Positions 43,301 to 54,489 of a DNA stretch of 64,000 nucleotides are shown piece by piece (the first letter of the stretch is position 1; the number at the start of each line of letters is the position of its first letter). Origin of the DNA: Apostichopus japonicus (lineage: Eukaryota > Echinodermata > Holothuroidea > Aspidochirotida > Stichopodidae); the NCBI RefSeq assembly GCF_037975245.1, contig NC_092577.1, positions 20,892,898-20,956,897 of the forward strand, written 5' to 3'. The notes under the pieces were generated by a model, which made no database searches, was not told where the DNA came from, and saw only the letters and a list, made by a program, of their open reading frames with translations. The translations under genes and the position numbers were made by a program.

Positions 43301-43907
43301 CATTGAATCATAATGATAAAGCAAGAACTTAGAAGAATAATAGACTCGTATGCCATGATTCATTCTATATCTTTATGCATATTACGATGATTCAGTGTTT
43401 CTACAACCCTCATGTATTTGTTATTTAGAATCTGGCCTTGTAATTGGTTTAAAAGGTGTCATGTGACCCTTCCAAGCCATCTGTTATGTGCCAATAATGG
43501 ATAGTTTACTTCGTCATGAAGAAGTCATTGGTAACACCATTTTTTAATGGACTTGCAAGTCAGTACTTGTAATGCAAGAACAATGTCAAGTTAGGGTCAA
43601 GGCAAAGGTGCTGTTATCCACACTGACGGTCAAAGCAATGTTACGTACTTCTGGCCAAAAGTCAAATGCAATTTAATCCAAGCTAATTTTTTTAACATTA
43701 ACAAAGAGTGCAGAGATCCAAACACTTGAAATCAGCGTTTCCTTACATGTTTGAGGTCAAATTATAACGAGTTCATTCATTGCAAGCTATGTACTGTACA
43801 TGTCACTATATGAGCGCCACCGTAGCTGTCAGTCATTTGCAGTTTAGCAGCCTACAACTAGTAAGCACAACAATGAAAGAAGTATAGGTTCAGTTCAGTT
43901 CAGTTCT

Positions 43908-45747
43908 CGTGGAGTGCGGACGTGTTTTCGGCTGCTCTCCACCTTTCGTTGACCACACCTTTATTGTGTTTTTTACGTTGGCCCTTCATTAGTTTACAGT
44001 TTGTTTTAGTGTAGTTTGTGTGTTTTGGGTTTCTTTCGTTTTGGTTCGTGTATAGGTGCGTGGCTTTGCCACACCCCTAGCTGTCATGGCGGCTCGCCGT
44101 GACAGCAAAATCGTATTGTTGAGTTTTTCGGGGGAGGCTAAGGTCGTCCCCGTACAAGTTTTTTCAGTTTTGCGTTCTGTTGGTTTAAAGGTCCCTGGAG
44201 AGGTTGACGCGCTTCAGCGCAAACCTCTCCGGGGTATGAATTGTTTTGATGTACGGTTTACCTCGGAGGCTGCCCGCGTCTGAGGCGTCCATGTGTTGGA
44301 GGGAGTTGAGGGACTGAAGGTCACACCGTATGACAGTTCGGTGTGGGTGACAGTCCTCCATCTCCCTCTGGACATGTCAGAACAGGTTGTTGTGCGGACA
44401 CTGCTGGGTCGTTTTGGGAAAGTGACCGGCTACGAGGAGCCGGAATTCCTTGAATGTATGGGTGTCAAGACCGGGACTAGACGAGTTAGAGTTGAACTCA
44501 AGTCTGATATCCCCTCTACCTTGTGGGCTAATGGGCACAGGGCCCACATTGCATACCCGGGCCAGCCTCGCACTTGTTGGAGGTGTGGGCTGGAAGGGCA
44601 TGAGGCCAGGTTGTGCCCGAACAAGCGGTGTAGCCGCTGTTTACAGGTTGGGCATACCCTGGCCGAGTGTAAAGGGGATATCGTTTGCAACTCGTGTGGG
44701 AAAACGGGCCATCTCGCCCGTTTATGCCCAGACCGCTCATACGCCGCGAGAGTGGCCACGGGCGTGGTTGAAGCGGTCCCTGTCCCGGCCTCTGACACCG
44801 TACCACATGATGCTCCTGTCATCGCCCCAGTGTCCGACACTAGCGCCCCGATGGAGGCTTTGTTCCCCCTTTCGTGTCCGACCTCTCCCCTGATCGAACT
44901 TACCGAGACTGCCAGCCTGCCCACTGAGGCAGAGCAGGACAAAACGGCGGAGATGGTACTAGCGGAGTGGCACGCGGCGCAGGATGCCGCTTGTAGTGGT
45001 TCACCGGTAGCTACAACCGCGATCGGTGATACTAGTCGGGCCCCGAGTCAACCGGCCCAAGAGACATTAAGTGGCCCAGATTCTGACTCGCCAATGGAGG
45101 ACTGCACTACAGCCTTATTAGTTGTGGCTAAGGAGTCCTCCGATTGGTTTGATGAGAAAACAGGCCACTGATCTCATTGACTCGAGTGGCCCTTCCACCC
45201 TACCCGCAGCCGCTTCCGCTATACCGGACACGATGGTCGCTAGTGGACCTCCTGTTCCTGACAGGGAGGTCCACTCGATCAAGGTTGACGAGGAGTTAAG
45301 AACTCTGCTCCCTCGTAAGAAAAGGGGGAATACTGTTAGGGGCTTGAAAAGACCCGTATTGGGAAAATTTCGCAGGTAATGCGCAAGCCTGTCGTCTGCT
45401 GTCGGGACGGCGTACCCCGGATGAATTTTGGAGTTAGTTAGTTGTTATGTGTGGGGTGGGGGGTTTGTGTGGTCCTTACATAATATGGGTTGGGGGTTTT
45501 CTGTTTGTGGTTTGGTGTTGGCTTTTTGGGGCTGGTTTGTGGAGCTTTATTGTTTTGGTTCTGTTAGCCTTTGGGTCCGTGTCCTTTTCACGTGACGTTA
45601 AACGCTATATTTTATACATTTGTGGGTTAGTGAGAGATTTCTGTTTGTGGGTTTTCAGTTGGGTTTTTGGTGGTTGTTAAACAGACTGGGATTGTTTTTG
45701 GTTTTGTTGACCTTTGGTCCGTGTCCGTTTCTTTGCACGTAAAAAGC
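43908..45747 (+). mobile_element. family 2 LINE with both ends but ORF2 deleted
   Basis: Starts CGTGGAGTGCGGACGTG, like the other 5' ends, carries a nearly intact ORF1 and then passes straight to the 3'UTR, ending GCACGTAAAAAGC at 45747. In the family 2 copy at 15185 the same 3' sequence follows about 2 kb of RT, so roughly the whole ORF2 is missing. The join lies at GTAATGCGCAAGCCTG (about 45376-45391), next to the ORF1 stop. The element sits in the last intron of the Crypton-like gene. It is compatible with a non-autonomous, ORF1-only derivative or with template switching during reverse transcription. Confidence 0.8.
44086..45379 (+). pseudogene. LINE ORF1 (family 2), CCHC knuckle protein, one frame break
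   Basis: ATG 44086 (MAARRDSKIVLLSFSG) corresponds to MASRRDSKIV of family 1. A stop/frame change near 44282 separates the N-terminal 65 codons from the rest. Zinc knuckles CWRCGLEGHEARLC, CSRCLQVGHTLAEC and CNSCGKTGHLARLC (44575-44730) are all intact. The tail is acidic and then basic (LLPRKKRGN) and, after another shift near 45170, ends with TAA at 45377-45379. Confidence 0.75.
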
Positions 45748-46782
45748 ACAAGAAGTATAGGCATACGGTTGAACACAGGCCATAAAACACCAGTGGTTAT
45801 GTGCAGACATGACAGCAGTCTGGGGCCTAGCTAGGAGCTCAAAATGCACATCAGTGTACGATTATTTTAAATCAACTCAGTCCACTATCCTTCTGTATTG
45901 CAATCAGTATGTAGGGTCGATGTTCTACATAGCAGTTATAATTAAGACCAAAGAGCTATTATGTTTGTAAGCACCCTGTTATAGGGATCATAACATAGTA
46001 AGCTAGGAGGAGTATTGCAATGAAACAAACCTACCTAAAAAAAAAAACAGAGAAAATTGCTTTGTTAGAGATCTTCCAGTGCTCCTGCCTCCACATACCA
46101 TAAAGTGTCAAGAACAAATGGTAGTACTAGAAACCATCAAGAACCGTGATCTTTCATTGACTGACAGCACTGCCTGTTATTGTACTTACTAAAAATTGCT
46201 GTTATTTTCAAGTATAGTTTCTAGCAAAATCAATTTAGTTTTTACAATTGCATAAGCTTGCCATTCTGTATGTTCATAAACATAATCTCGACCCTAAATG
46301 TGGCAAAATAATGGACTCCACTGTGCCACGGCCATTGTTTTAGCATATTTTGGGTGTAGTCGGTTCAACTTCATTCACTGACCAATAAAAGTCAGTCTAA
46401 AACAAATGTCCTTTATTTCATTGGTATGAAAAATTTTGCACAATTACAATGAATAATTATTCGAAATTTATTTTATTTATGCATTAAGGCTTTATATTTA
46501 AGTACAGTCAATAATTGTATACATAAGGAAAAAAACATGCCTGCTATGCATGAAAATTAGTGGGCAAATATAGATCTAATTCATGAAAAGTTCATGTTGA
46601 TACTGTGTTAGAACCAGGGCTATAACAGATTCATGCAAATTTTTTCAAAAACAGCATGTTTTAGACAAAAATGCATTGAAGATTACAAATGTGACCTTCA
46701 AAGGTGAAGTTAACTTTAAAATGTCAGTTTGTGTGTCATTCTTATTTGAATAATGCTTGTTTCATTCTATTTTACTTTGAAG
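45748..46782. other. remaining part of Crypton-like intron
   Basis: AT-rich, no frame of note. It completes the intron between exon 2 (ends 43275) and exon 3 (starts 46783). Confidence 0.4.
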
Positions 46783-46981
46783 GTGTACAAAAGGAAGAGA
46801 AGAAGCGAGCATGGACAACATCTGAAAATGAAGCAGTGCTTCGACACTTCCAAAATTATGTCCAACTGCATCGAATTCCAAACAAGTAAGAGTGCACCTC
46901 CTGTTTAGCTGCATAAGAAGCACTAGCTCAAAGAGACTGGAAAGGACTAAAATACAAAGTATACAATCTAATACAAAAGGG

Positions 46982-47210
46982 AAAATTGAAGGGAAGATAG
47001 CAACCCATTGATAATTAAAAGAGTTATCCAACCCTCCACATTGAAGTGGAGGGCATCTTCATTTTGGTAGTTGAATTTAACCTGTATACAAGCTAATAAA
47101 AAAGCAAAATTGAAGGGAAAATAGCAACCCATTGATAATTAAAAGAGTTAACCAACCCTCCACATTGAAGTGGAAATATTCTTCTTTTTTGTAGTTTACA
47201 CTGTACTTTT
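46982..47210. repeat. direct duplication with 125-bp period
   Basis: AAAATTGAAGGGAAGATAGC begins at 46982 and AAAATTGAAGGGAAAATAGC at 47107. Both continue through CAACCCATTGATAATTAAAAG and the CCCTCCACATTGAAGTGGA foldback. It starts in the tail of the decayed Crypton-like exon 3. Confidence 0.8.
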
Positions 47211-48759
47211 CAGATGAAGGACCAGAAATCTTCATAATTGGTAATATTACTATGTATGCATGTAGGTAATACTTAGACCTGCTCTTGAGTTTTAATCCTT
47301 GGGAGCTCATACTCATGTTTTAATGTTTGTTTGATCTTTTTCAAGTTATATGTTTGTTTCATCATATATTGTTCCAGGTGTGTTTTACAAAAGAATACGC
47401 TGCTGAAATTATGCTACTTTGCAGTATTTGTCTACATCAAAAGAAAACTGCTTTTTTATTATTTACTTGAAAGTAAATGACAAATGATTAATCAATCAAT
47501 GGCAGTGAACATAAATACACACTATGCATATTGTTCCTTTCTGCAATTGGCAAGCCAACAAGCAGAATTTAGGTGAAAACTGTGGTTCCTAATGAAATTA
47601 CCCCACCAATTGTTAATTGCTCAATAGTGCTACAGTAAACCAGCTAGCCACATAATACCACTTGGCCTAAGAAAGAATTGCCTAATGCGATCATGGTTTA
47701 ATTTGTGAAACAAGTCTATAAGCTACATTGATCAGAAAGTATTAGTGACAGACCAAGATGAAGTGCAGATTTTTCTTAAGACACGTTGAAGGCTTTCTCC
47801 ATTATTTAAATAGTAGTTGTGACATTAAGCTTTGATTTTAGCCCGAACCCCTTCATGCATTGCGTTTTTTTTTCAGAAAGTTTGACGCTTTTTCACAAAG
47901 CACCAAACAGTTCACTCTCAGGAAAGAAACATTGAATACCCAAAGTTCACTGATTCCATAAATTTCCACTTCATCCTGGCTATAATCAGTCATTACTGGT
48001 GTCTTAATATTGATCTGAAAAGAGTGCAACAAGGATGAGAGAATTGATTGTTTTATGTTAAGTTCCTGTTTTGTTAAATTTAGTTCTTAATGAAAAAACT
48101 CAAACGTGATACTGATCTTTGTGTGTTTTATTTCGTGTCAGAGTCAGTCAACTTCACACTTTTGAAGACAGAAAACATCTAATGGCTGCCAATATTACCC
48201 ACAGAGGTGTTAAACATGCACATGTAAACATGGGTTCATGTCTTGAGAGCCGATGTAATAAAAAATAACTTGTACTGCCCTATAAAAATTTATCTGGTAA
48301 AAGAACCTTAATGTGCACAAGTATACTGCAGAAAGTGATTCATCTTGTACAGGCAAAACTGTGAAGTAATGCTCTTGGGTATATTTTTATTATTTGAAAT
48401 CATCTGACCCAGTGAGAGGCCTGTTCAGTCTGCTTGTATATGGTACAAAGAATTGCATTTTGAATCTTGTGATAGGAACAATTGTACATGGCATGATTTT
48501 GAACAGCAAGTCCTTCAGAAGGTCCTATATATATAGATGAGAGATATTAGAAACCAAACACACCCTCAGGAGCTCCCCTGTTGTATATGAATACCTGCAA
48601 GTCAAGTGTCCTCAACTGGTAACCTGAAGCAATATTTTTTATTCTTTCTTTTTGATATGAGCCGACAATTCAAAACACTGAAGTAATGTTATAAGTAGTG
48701 GTCCTCTTGAGAATGTTTCGGGCCGGTTTCGAAATTGGTCCTCCCAAAGTTATCCAAAC
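47211..48759. other. intergenic, nothing recognised
   Basis: AT-rich. A splice-like acceptor run of T precedes AAAGTTTGACGC at 47878, but the frame there closes after about 27 codons. Confidence 0.35.
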
Positions 48760-48905
48760 CCGTGTGTGTGCGTGCGTGCGTGTATATGAATATATATGTA
48801 TATATATGTATATATATATGTGTGTATGTATATATATATATATGTGTGTGTATGTGTACATATATGTGTGTGTGTGTATATTTATATATATATATGTATA
48901 TGTGG
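48760..48905. repeat. compound GT/TA microsatellite
   Basis: Alternating TGTG, CGTG and TATA runs over about 145 bases. Open frames across it are low-complexity artefacts. Confidence 0.9.
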
Positions 48906-49124
48906 GTGTTCTATTTTCTTACCAACATGTTAACACGAAGACGATGAGCATACCTACACACATACATACACCAGGCAACTGCTTCCTTAACGTTCGAGTA
49001 GCAGCTCCCTGCATACATGCACATACCCGTATATGGCAAGCCATGTGGGAAAAACACTTCATAATTGATACGGTATTAATTTGAATATATACGCGTATAT
49101 ATTATTAGCCAATCATATTGCTTA

Positions 49125-49200
49125 AATATATCCGCGTATTTATTCGAATATATACACGTATTAATTCGAATACATACACGTATTAATTCGAATTTAAATA
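49125..49200. repeat. 24-bp AT-rich minisatellite
   Basis: Three units built on ATTCGAATACATACACGTATTA, with CGCGTATAT variants just upstream (49088-49140). Confidence 0.7.
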
Positions 49201-49659
49201 AAATAAATATGGGGATTAAATCTACAAAAATAGTTTTTTAAATGTGACTGAGAATGGGATAAACCAATTGTCTAACCAGTGTGCTGGTTACTTCTTAAGA
49301 AATGCTTTCTATAGATATATAACTGCATAACCAGAAATTAACGATATTACTTACATATTTAAGAAAATTGGTGTAAGTGGAATGCAGAATTTACAAATTC
49401 ACGTTCGAAAGGTTTTAATGTCTTGAAATATATGAAAGCATCATATGCTAACCAACATTTACCCATGTGTTCCTTACTTTTGTGCGCCCTTATTTCATGA
49501 ATTGTAAACTAATCTTCAAGACATCTGCATGATGATGATGATAAAAAAACTTACAATTACGTTTCCAGAACCTGTGAACCTCGAATGAACGGTGATAACG
49601 GAAACCATTCGCCCAAGATCTTTGACCACCGCTAATAAAGTTATACCAGGCAATAACAA

Positions 49660-49980
49660 ATACCAGGCAATAACAAATGATTTAGTAAACAACATTCCAC
49701 GAGGAATCTGATTGAAACAGCTTTTGTTATATCGATTAAAAAAGTTCCATACGTTCATTTACCTTCGAAACAATAATAATAATATATATATATACATATA
49801 GATATAAATATAATATATATATACCACCTTTAACAAACCTGGCAAATCTGAACCATTTGGTATGTAATTGTCCATTAAAAAATCATAGACGGTAACAAAT
49901 GCTGATAAAGTAAGCAAGATTCCACGAGGAATCTGATTCAAACAACTTCTGTTATATTCATTAAAAATCCCACTGAGTCC
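49660..49980. repeat. partial duplication of the SGNH intron
   Basis: The string CCACGAGGAATCTGATTNAAACA with neighbouring ATCATAAAC-like sequence occurs at about 49690-49760 and again at 49910-49985, both ending in CTTCGAAA. One copy follows the SGNH exon donor. The other is preceded by no readable exon. Confidence 0.6.
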
Positions 49981-49986
49981 ACTTAC

Positions 49987-50115
49987 CTTCGAAATATGGG
50001 CGAATTGTGCTCCAGGTGTACAATTCACCATTACAGAGGAACCGGAAGTCGCCCGAACCATAACATCGCCTTTCACAAATGGCCGCAGTTGTGAATCACC
50101 GAAGATTACAACATG
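49987..50115 (-). CDS. exon of an SGNH/GDSL-type hydrolase
   Basis: A 129-base minus-strand exon with clean borders (acceptor TTTTATTTTAG, donor GAAG|GTAAGT) and one open frame of 43 codons: HVVIFGDSQLRPFVKGDVMV, then VNCTPGAQFAHISK. FGDSQLRPF is block I of SGNH hydrolases, with the nucleophilic Ser in GDS; the following PGA turn also fits. Such enzymes hydrolyse esters, and the fold also occurs in retroelement-borne accessory proteins. Blocks with Gly, Asn and His were not located downstream. Intron sequence after the donor recurs in altered form at about 49690-49760, so the region is partly duplicated. Confidence 0.55.
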
Positions 50116-53040
50116 CTAAAATAAAAAATCAGTGAGATTTTAGATAAAACATAGTGACTATGGTGGAATATAAGACAGTTTTAGTACGTTTAGAGGGAAG
50201 TCTAAGGAAAGAACTAACTGTTAAAGTCACAGAAGAGTTGAATACATTGGGACGGAACTTACATTATTGTTCGCGTTGCCCTTTAGGGTAGGGATACCCC
50301 ACTAAGTTTGAATTTCTGTGCCCAGCGATGGTACTCTGAAGTTGCAACATTTAGTACTACATTGTACAATTCAGATGTTTATGGAAATAATTTACGCGGA
50401 CTGATATGGACTTAACGCGCGTTAAAATGTTGGACATGTCCATCTTTACTGTTGCCCAGGTAGCAATTAGCAGTTGCAACCGTATTGGAGCATTGCATTG
50501 AAGCAACTCCGTGATTTTTTTCTACATAATTATGTATATTGTAGCCTGTGTGTGAAGGAAATGTACCTTTGTGGGAAACATGTTAGAAAAAAAAACCTAC
50601 CAGGGGTTAAGACGAAGCTGCAAATAAACCAATCTCTTTGAGGTTGAGTTCTAGCCGACACTAATCCAGACTTTCACTGGGAACTAAGTATTCAATGTAA
50701 TATAATCCGATTTACAGTAATTAGCATATTGGAACACACCTTCGCAGACAGCTACAAGTTTTACTAATTGATGCAATTGTCCAATGAATTCTAGAATGGA
50801 CTGTAGCACTTCAGATTACAATTGAACGTTTACCGTCTACTTTTCGTGTATTGTGACTACTTTAGCATATGTAGCATTTTTTAGTTCCCTTTTACTTCAT
50901 TCTGACGTACGAAGAGAAGAAATGGGGTGATAAACAGTATTATGCCTTATTGCAAGCCGTAAATTATTGAAGTAATAGGCCTATACAGTTTGAAATAGCT
51001 ACGTATTGGCATGAAAAGATGCGAGCACGAAGTTATTTACCTTGTTTATCATTTTTTCTTCGGTTTGTGGATTAATTTAAATTGTCGTGATATAAGTGGA
51101 AAAGTTCAGGCTGTAAAAGTTAGCCTGTTTACCTCTCAGAGTCTACCAATTGATAATATCAGAAATACATTTAATCAAAGCAGTTACCTGTATACCTTAA
51201 GCATTTTCTTCATTTTCTCAATTGATTTGCCACTATATATTACGATGCAACCCCCCCCCCCCTCCCACCCTCCTCAGCAGTGAAGGTACTTTCAGATAAT
51301 GGACCACCGGATGTGTTCAATGTTAATGTAAAAGAACAAAGAAGACACATAAACCGAAAAATAAAACATAGGCTATGGGGTGGGTCACGGGTGAGGGAGG
51401 GAGTTAATGCATTCTTGTGTTTATGTGTGTACAGAGAAATGCTGGAACATTCATTGTTTAATTCTTTTCTTTGTAGTATTTTAACATCCCTAAAAATTTC
51501 CCTAAAATTTCGATCAGGGGACACTTAAATAGATGTTAACTTACGTCACTCTTTGCTGGGATGTTGCGAGCAGTAGGGCTAATAATTTACATTGCATTGA
51601 TCAATTTAATTGATAACAACATCTTAAACGTTCTCTAATAAAGCACGGCATTGAAGCCGCTCGTTAATTACACATTTGCAATTCTTACCATACTATTATG
51701 AAGAAGTATTATTACCAAAAAATAAGCACAGAATTTATGTTCATTTGCATAGGCACTGTGACGGGTAAAGTAAAGCTATTCGCTGGACAACGTAAATACT
51801 CGGATGGCGTGTGTCTTGTCTACGAGTTTTATTTAGTCCTCGTAACCAGGGGCAAAAACCGGAATTCGGTCACTTCCCGGCTTTTTACACGTATCGGTAC
51901 GTCCTTTACGATATATGGCAAGATATCTTGCCACGAATTCATCAGCGGGGAACTGAAGTTGCCCCTACATATACTATATTAGAATAGTGAAGTACTGCGG
52001 GCTAACGTCGCCCAACGGACATCGTGTCCAACTGCAACAAGTAACTGCTGTGGTGCACCCAGCACCCTTGCACCAAGTATATTATACCAAACACGAATAC
52101 CACGCCCTGACCTGCTTCCCCGGCCTATTCATACCAACCCTTTACCTGCATTTTATGCAAATTAATCTAAACAAAGACTTGCACAAATTCCATTGATGCC
52201 CGTCGAGCAATCAGTGAATTAAACAAAGCATATACTAGAATGTCGTATGTTACTAATTTGAACTTCGTGAGCAAAACAGACGACAAATGAATATTCTTCA
52301 GTAAATTTATCCAGCTGCACGATAGTCGTTACACTTGCGTCAAGCATACTCGTGACAGGCACAAAATATAAAATAAATAGTTAAACACGCGCTTTGGTTT
52401 TTGTAGGGGGGGGAGGTGGTAAAAAGTTAATGAAAATATCGAAAAAAGAACTAAGTTTTTCGGACATAATGATGGAATGTACCATCGATTTATCCGCCAA
52501 ACAATATATGACACCTGTCAAATAACTAATCAGAAAGTTAAATTAAATCTCGGTTTATCTCTTAATAGAGAATTGAAGTTCGCCTCGCTTTTAATGACCA
52601 AGTATTATAACGATAAAACTGCCTATTCAATTTAAAGTAATAAGTTCGGCATTAAACGTTTTTAAACATAGAAAAATTATAACCGAATACGATTGACAAT
52701 TATTATTTAAAAAAAGTAACCAGAGACTTTAAGTAGATGTGCATTACATACAAAATAAAGTTCAGGTGGTTGCATGAGGAACACAGTTTGAAAGTAAACA
52801 AAATATGGAAAACGTTTTGGCTTTTTGAAATTAGTGTCACCTAATGATGAATTTACCATCAACATGTCCACCATACATGATATCACGCCCGCCCAAGAAC
52901 CAAACAGGAATTTTACTATATATAATAACTAAGTTAGGCGATTAAACTGTTAGCTCCCACCAAAAGGGTAAGAAATGTAGGGGATTTGGAATGGGAATTA
53001 CTGAAATGATTCTCCTTAAAAAAAATCATTTTATGATAAA
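50116..53040. other. intergenic or intronic, nothing recognised
   Basis: AT-rich with a run of C at 51250-51262. Short frames have no splice support or known motif. Confidence 0.35.
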
Positions 53041-53054
53041 TATTCATTACTCAC

Positions 53055-53225
53055 TTGGTCTCCTCTGCCCTTGAACAGCTGTGTTGAATTCTGCTTTTTA
53101 TTGATACCAATCGGGTATCTGCGAACCCTGCCTCTTGTTCCTGTTACATGCCTCGTGGCATCCTCAATAGACCGCTGGGTGCACCTTCCTGTCGTCGAAC
53201 CGATCTTCCAAGTACAATGAAACAT
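53055..53225 (-). CDS. possible exon, unidentified
   Basis: Minus-strand frame from ATG 53225 (MFHCTWKIGSTTGRCTQRSI..), rich in Arg, Lys and Thr, with a good donor CAA|GTGAGT near 53056. It lies upstream, on the same strand, of the SGNH exon at 50115, so it could be its first exon, but 2.9 kb separate them and no similarity is recognised. Confidence 0.2.
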
Positions 53226-54489
53226 CTTCTTAGACGTAAGGTTTACTTACACGTAAGGTTTACTAAGGTTTAATCGATTAAACGAGTATGAAGATGCAAA
53301 ATTTATCTGGGTCCATATTTCTGTCCCACCAAGTATTTATAGTGCAATCCTTTTCTTGTCTAGTGCAGGTTGTTCCTATCAATAAATGATGCACTTGAAG
53401 TATGACAACCAATGAAAGATAAGGAAGGACGTCACTTGTTAAAGATGATGTAATCGCCAAACGAAGACATAGGATTGGTCAAATGACAGACTGATAGCAG
53501 ACTTTACTTGTTTTACTTGCCAAAATTAATAATTCTAAGAAGAATATCCCCAAAATATTTTGCTTTCAGCCTTCTGCAAGGTGGAACAAGAACATTTATT
53601 TCACCTTATTTGTTTGTTTTTTAGGTTTATTATGAAACTCAACTTTTAATTTAACTCAACCCAGTCCCTTATATGTCATATAGTTTAGTGTCCTTTACCT
53701 GTTTTCATTGTTTCATATGTACCGTTTTTGGAGATATTGATATTTGAAGTTATTGCATTTTCTACCACAAACATGCAGACTTGATGTAAAGCAGGGGTAT
53801 TTCGTAGGTGCACACTGATTAAAATATCTAATTTTTTGTCAGCCTGTTGTTTTGACCACGATGGGATAGAGCTGATTGTTTATCTGAAGGTGATGTGAAC
53901 ATATTGACAGTGATGAAGTCACAATATTGATGCATCATATTATATAGTGGGAAATAAGGTGCAAATTTGATAGAAAAACAACATTTATTTGTGAATGTAT
54001 CAGTCTATGACATTGCACCTGTTTGCTCAAAGTTGACTTTTGGATACTGTATCTCGAAAACGAAATATATCATTTGAATAAAGTTTCACATGAATGCTTA
54101 CAGAATATAATCCTCTTTCGTACATGAAAATTTAAGTTTCATTTCGACTTTCCTTTTCAGGTCTGAAAATTGAACGCATGACCCCCTCGATGACTTACTT
54201 AATGTTCCTGAACATCAATCAATGATAACTTTGATCAACTGCAGGGAGCTAACATTTACAACTGAGGTTTGTGTCTCTCAAGCACACGTTACTTTAACTA
54301 AAAACAAATAACAAGATAAGTTGAACTCGTTTCTGCGACTAAAACGGGTTGCTTGATCCTCTGGAAAGAGTTGTCATTATTACATTACTCTTTGGTGTAG
54401 GGTTTGACGGACCAAACCTAAATATGCTTTTACTTTGATATGAATGATAAATTAAGAGAAGTTTTTGGTCTCGATGAAATCGTAACCTA
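53226..54489. other. intergenic, nothing recognised
   Basis: AT-rich sequence preceding the second AGGTCA array. No exon is supported. Confidence 0.35.

Larger units (their letters stand above)
40376..46990 (+). pseudogene. Crypton-like tyrosine recombinase gene, decayed, three exons
   Basis: Exon 1 (40376-42749): acidic Ser/Asp-rich N-terminus, then a C2H2-like unit (FCIYCKKSF..LPRHFERK) at about 41145-41205, a second (LPCQHCLWYFIRSDLWKH..CC, 41390-41460, in another frame), and the recombinase end RLRKQIATM, ILATFMGHDINVPTNFYRLP (42510-42640), which supplies Arg, His and the Tyr nucleophile of tyrosine recombinases. KSLDEFEVNL needs one more shift. Exon 2 (43096-43275) is acidic then basic. 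Exon 3 (from 46783): KRAWTTSENEAVLRHFQNYV, then two in-frame TAA codons in an otherwise conserved tail (ALAQRDWKGLKYKVYNLIQK). Exon phases agree (all phase 1). Frameshifts in exon 1 and stops in exon 3 show it is dead. The family assignment is from motif memory. Confidence 0.65.

Noticed and set aside
48698-49084. Open frames rich in Tyr, Ile, Cys and Val across 48.7-48.9 kb
   Set aside because: They are translations of a GT/TA microsatellite and have no biological composition.
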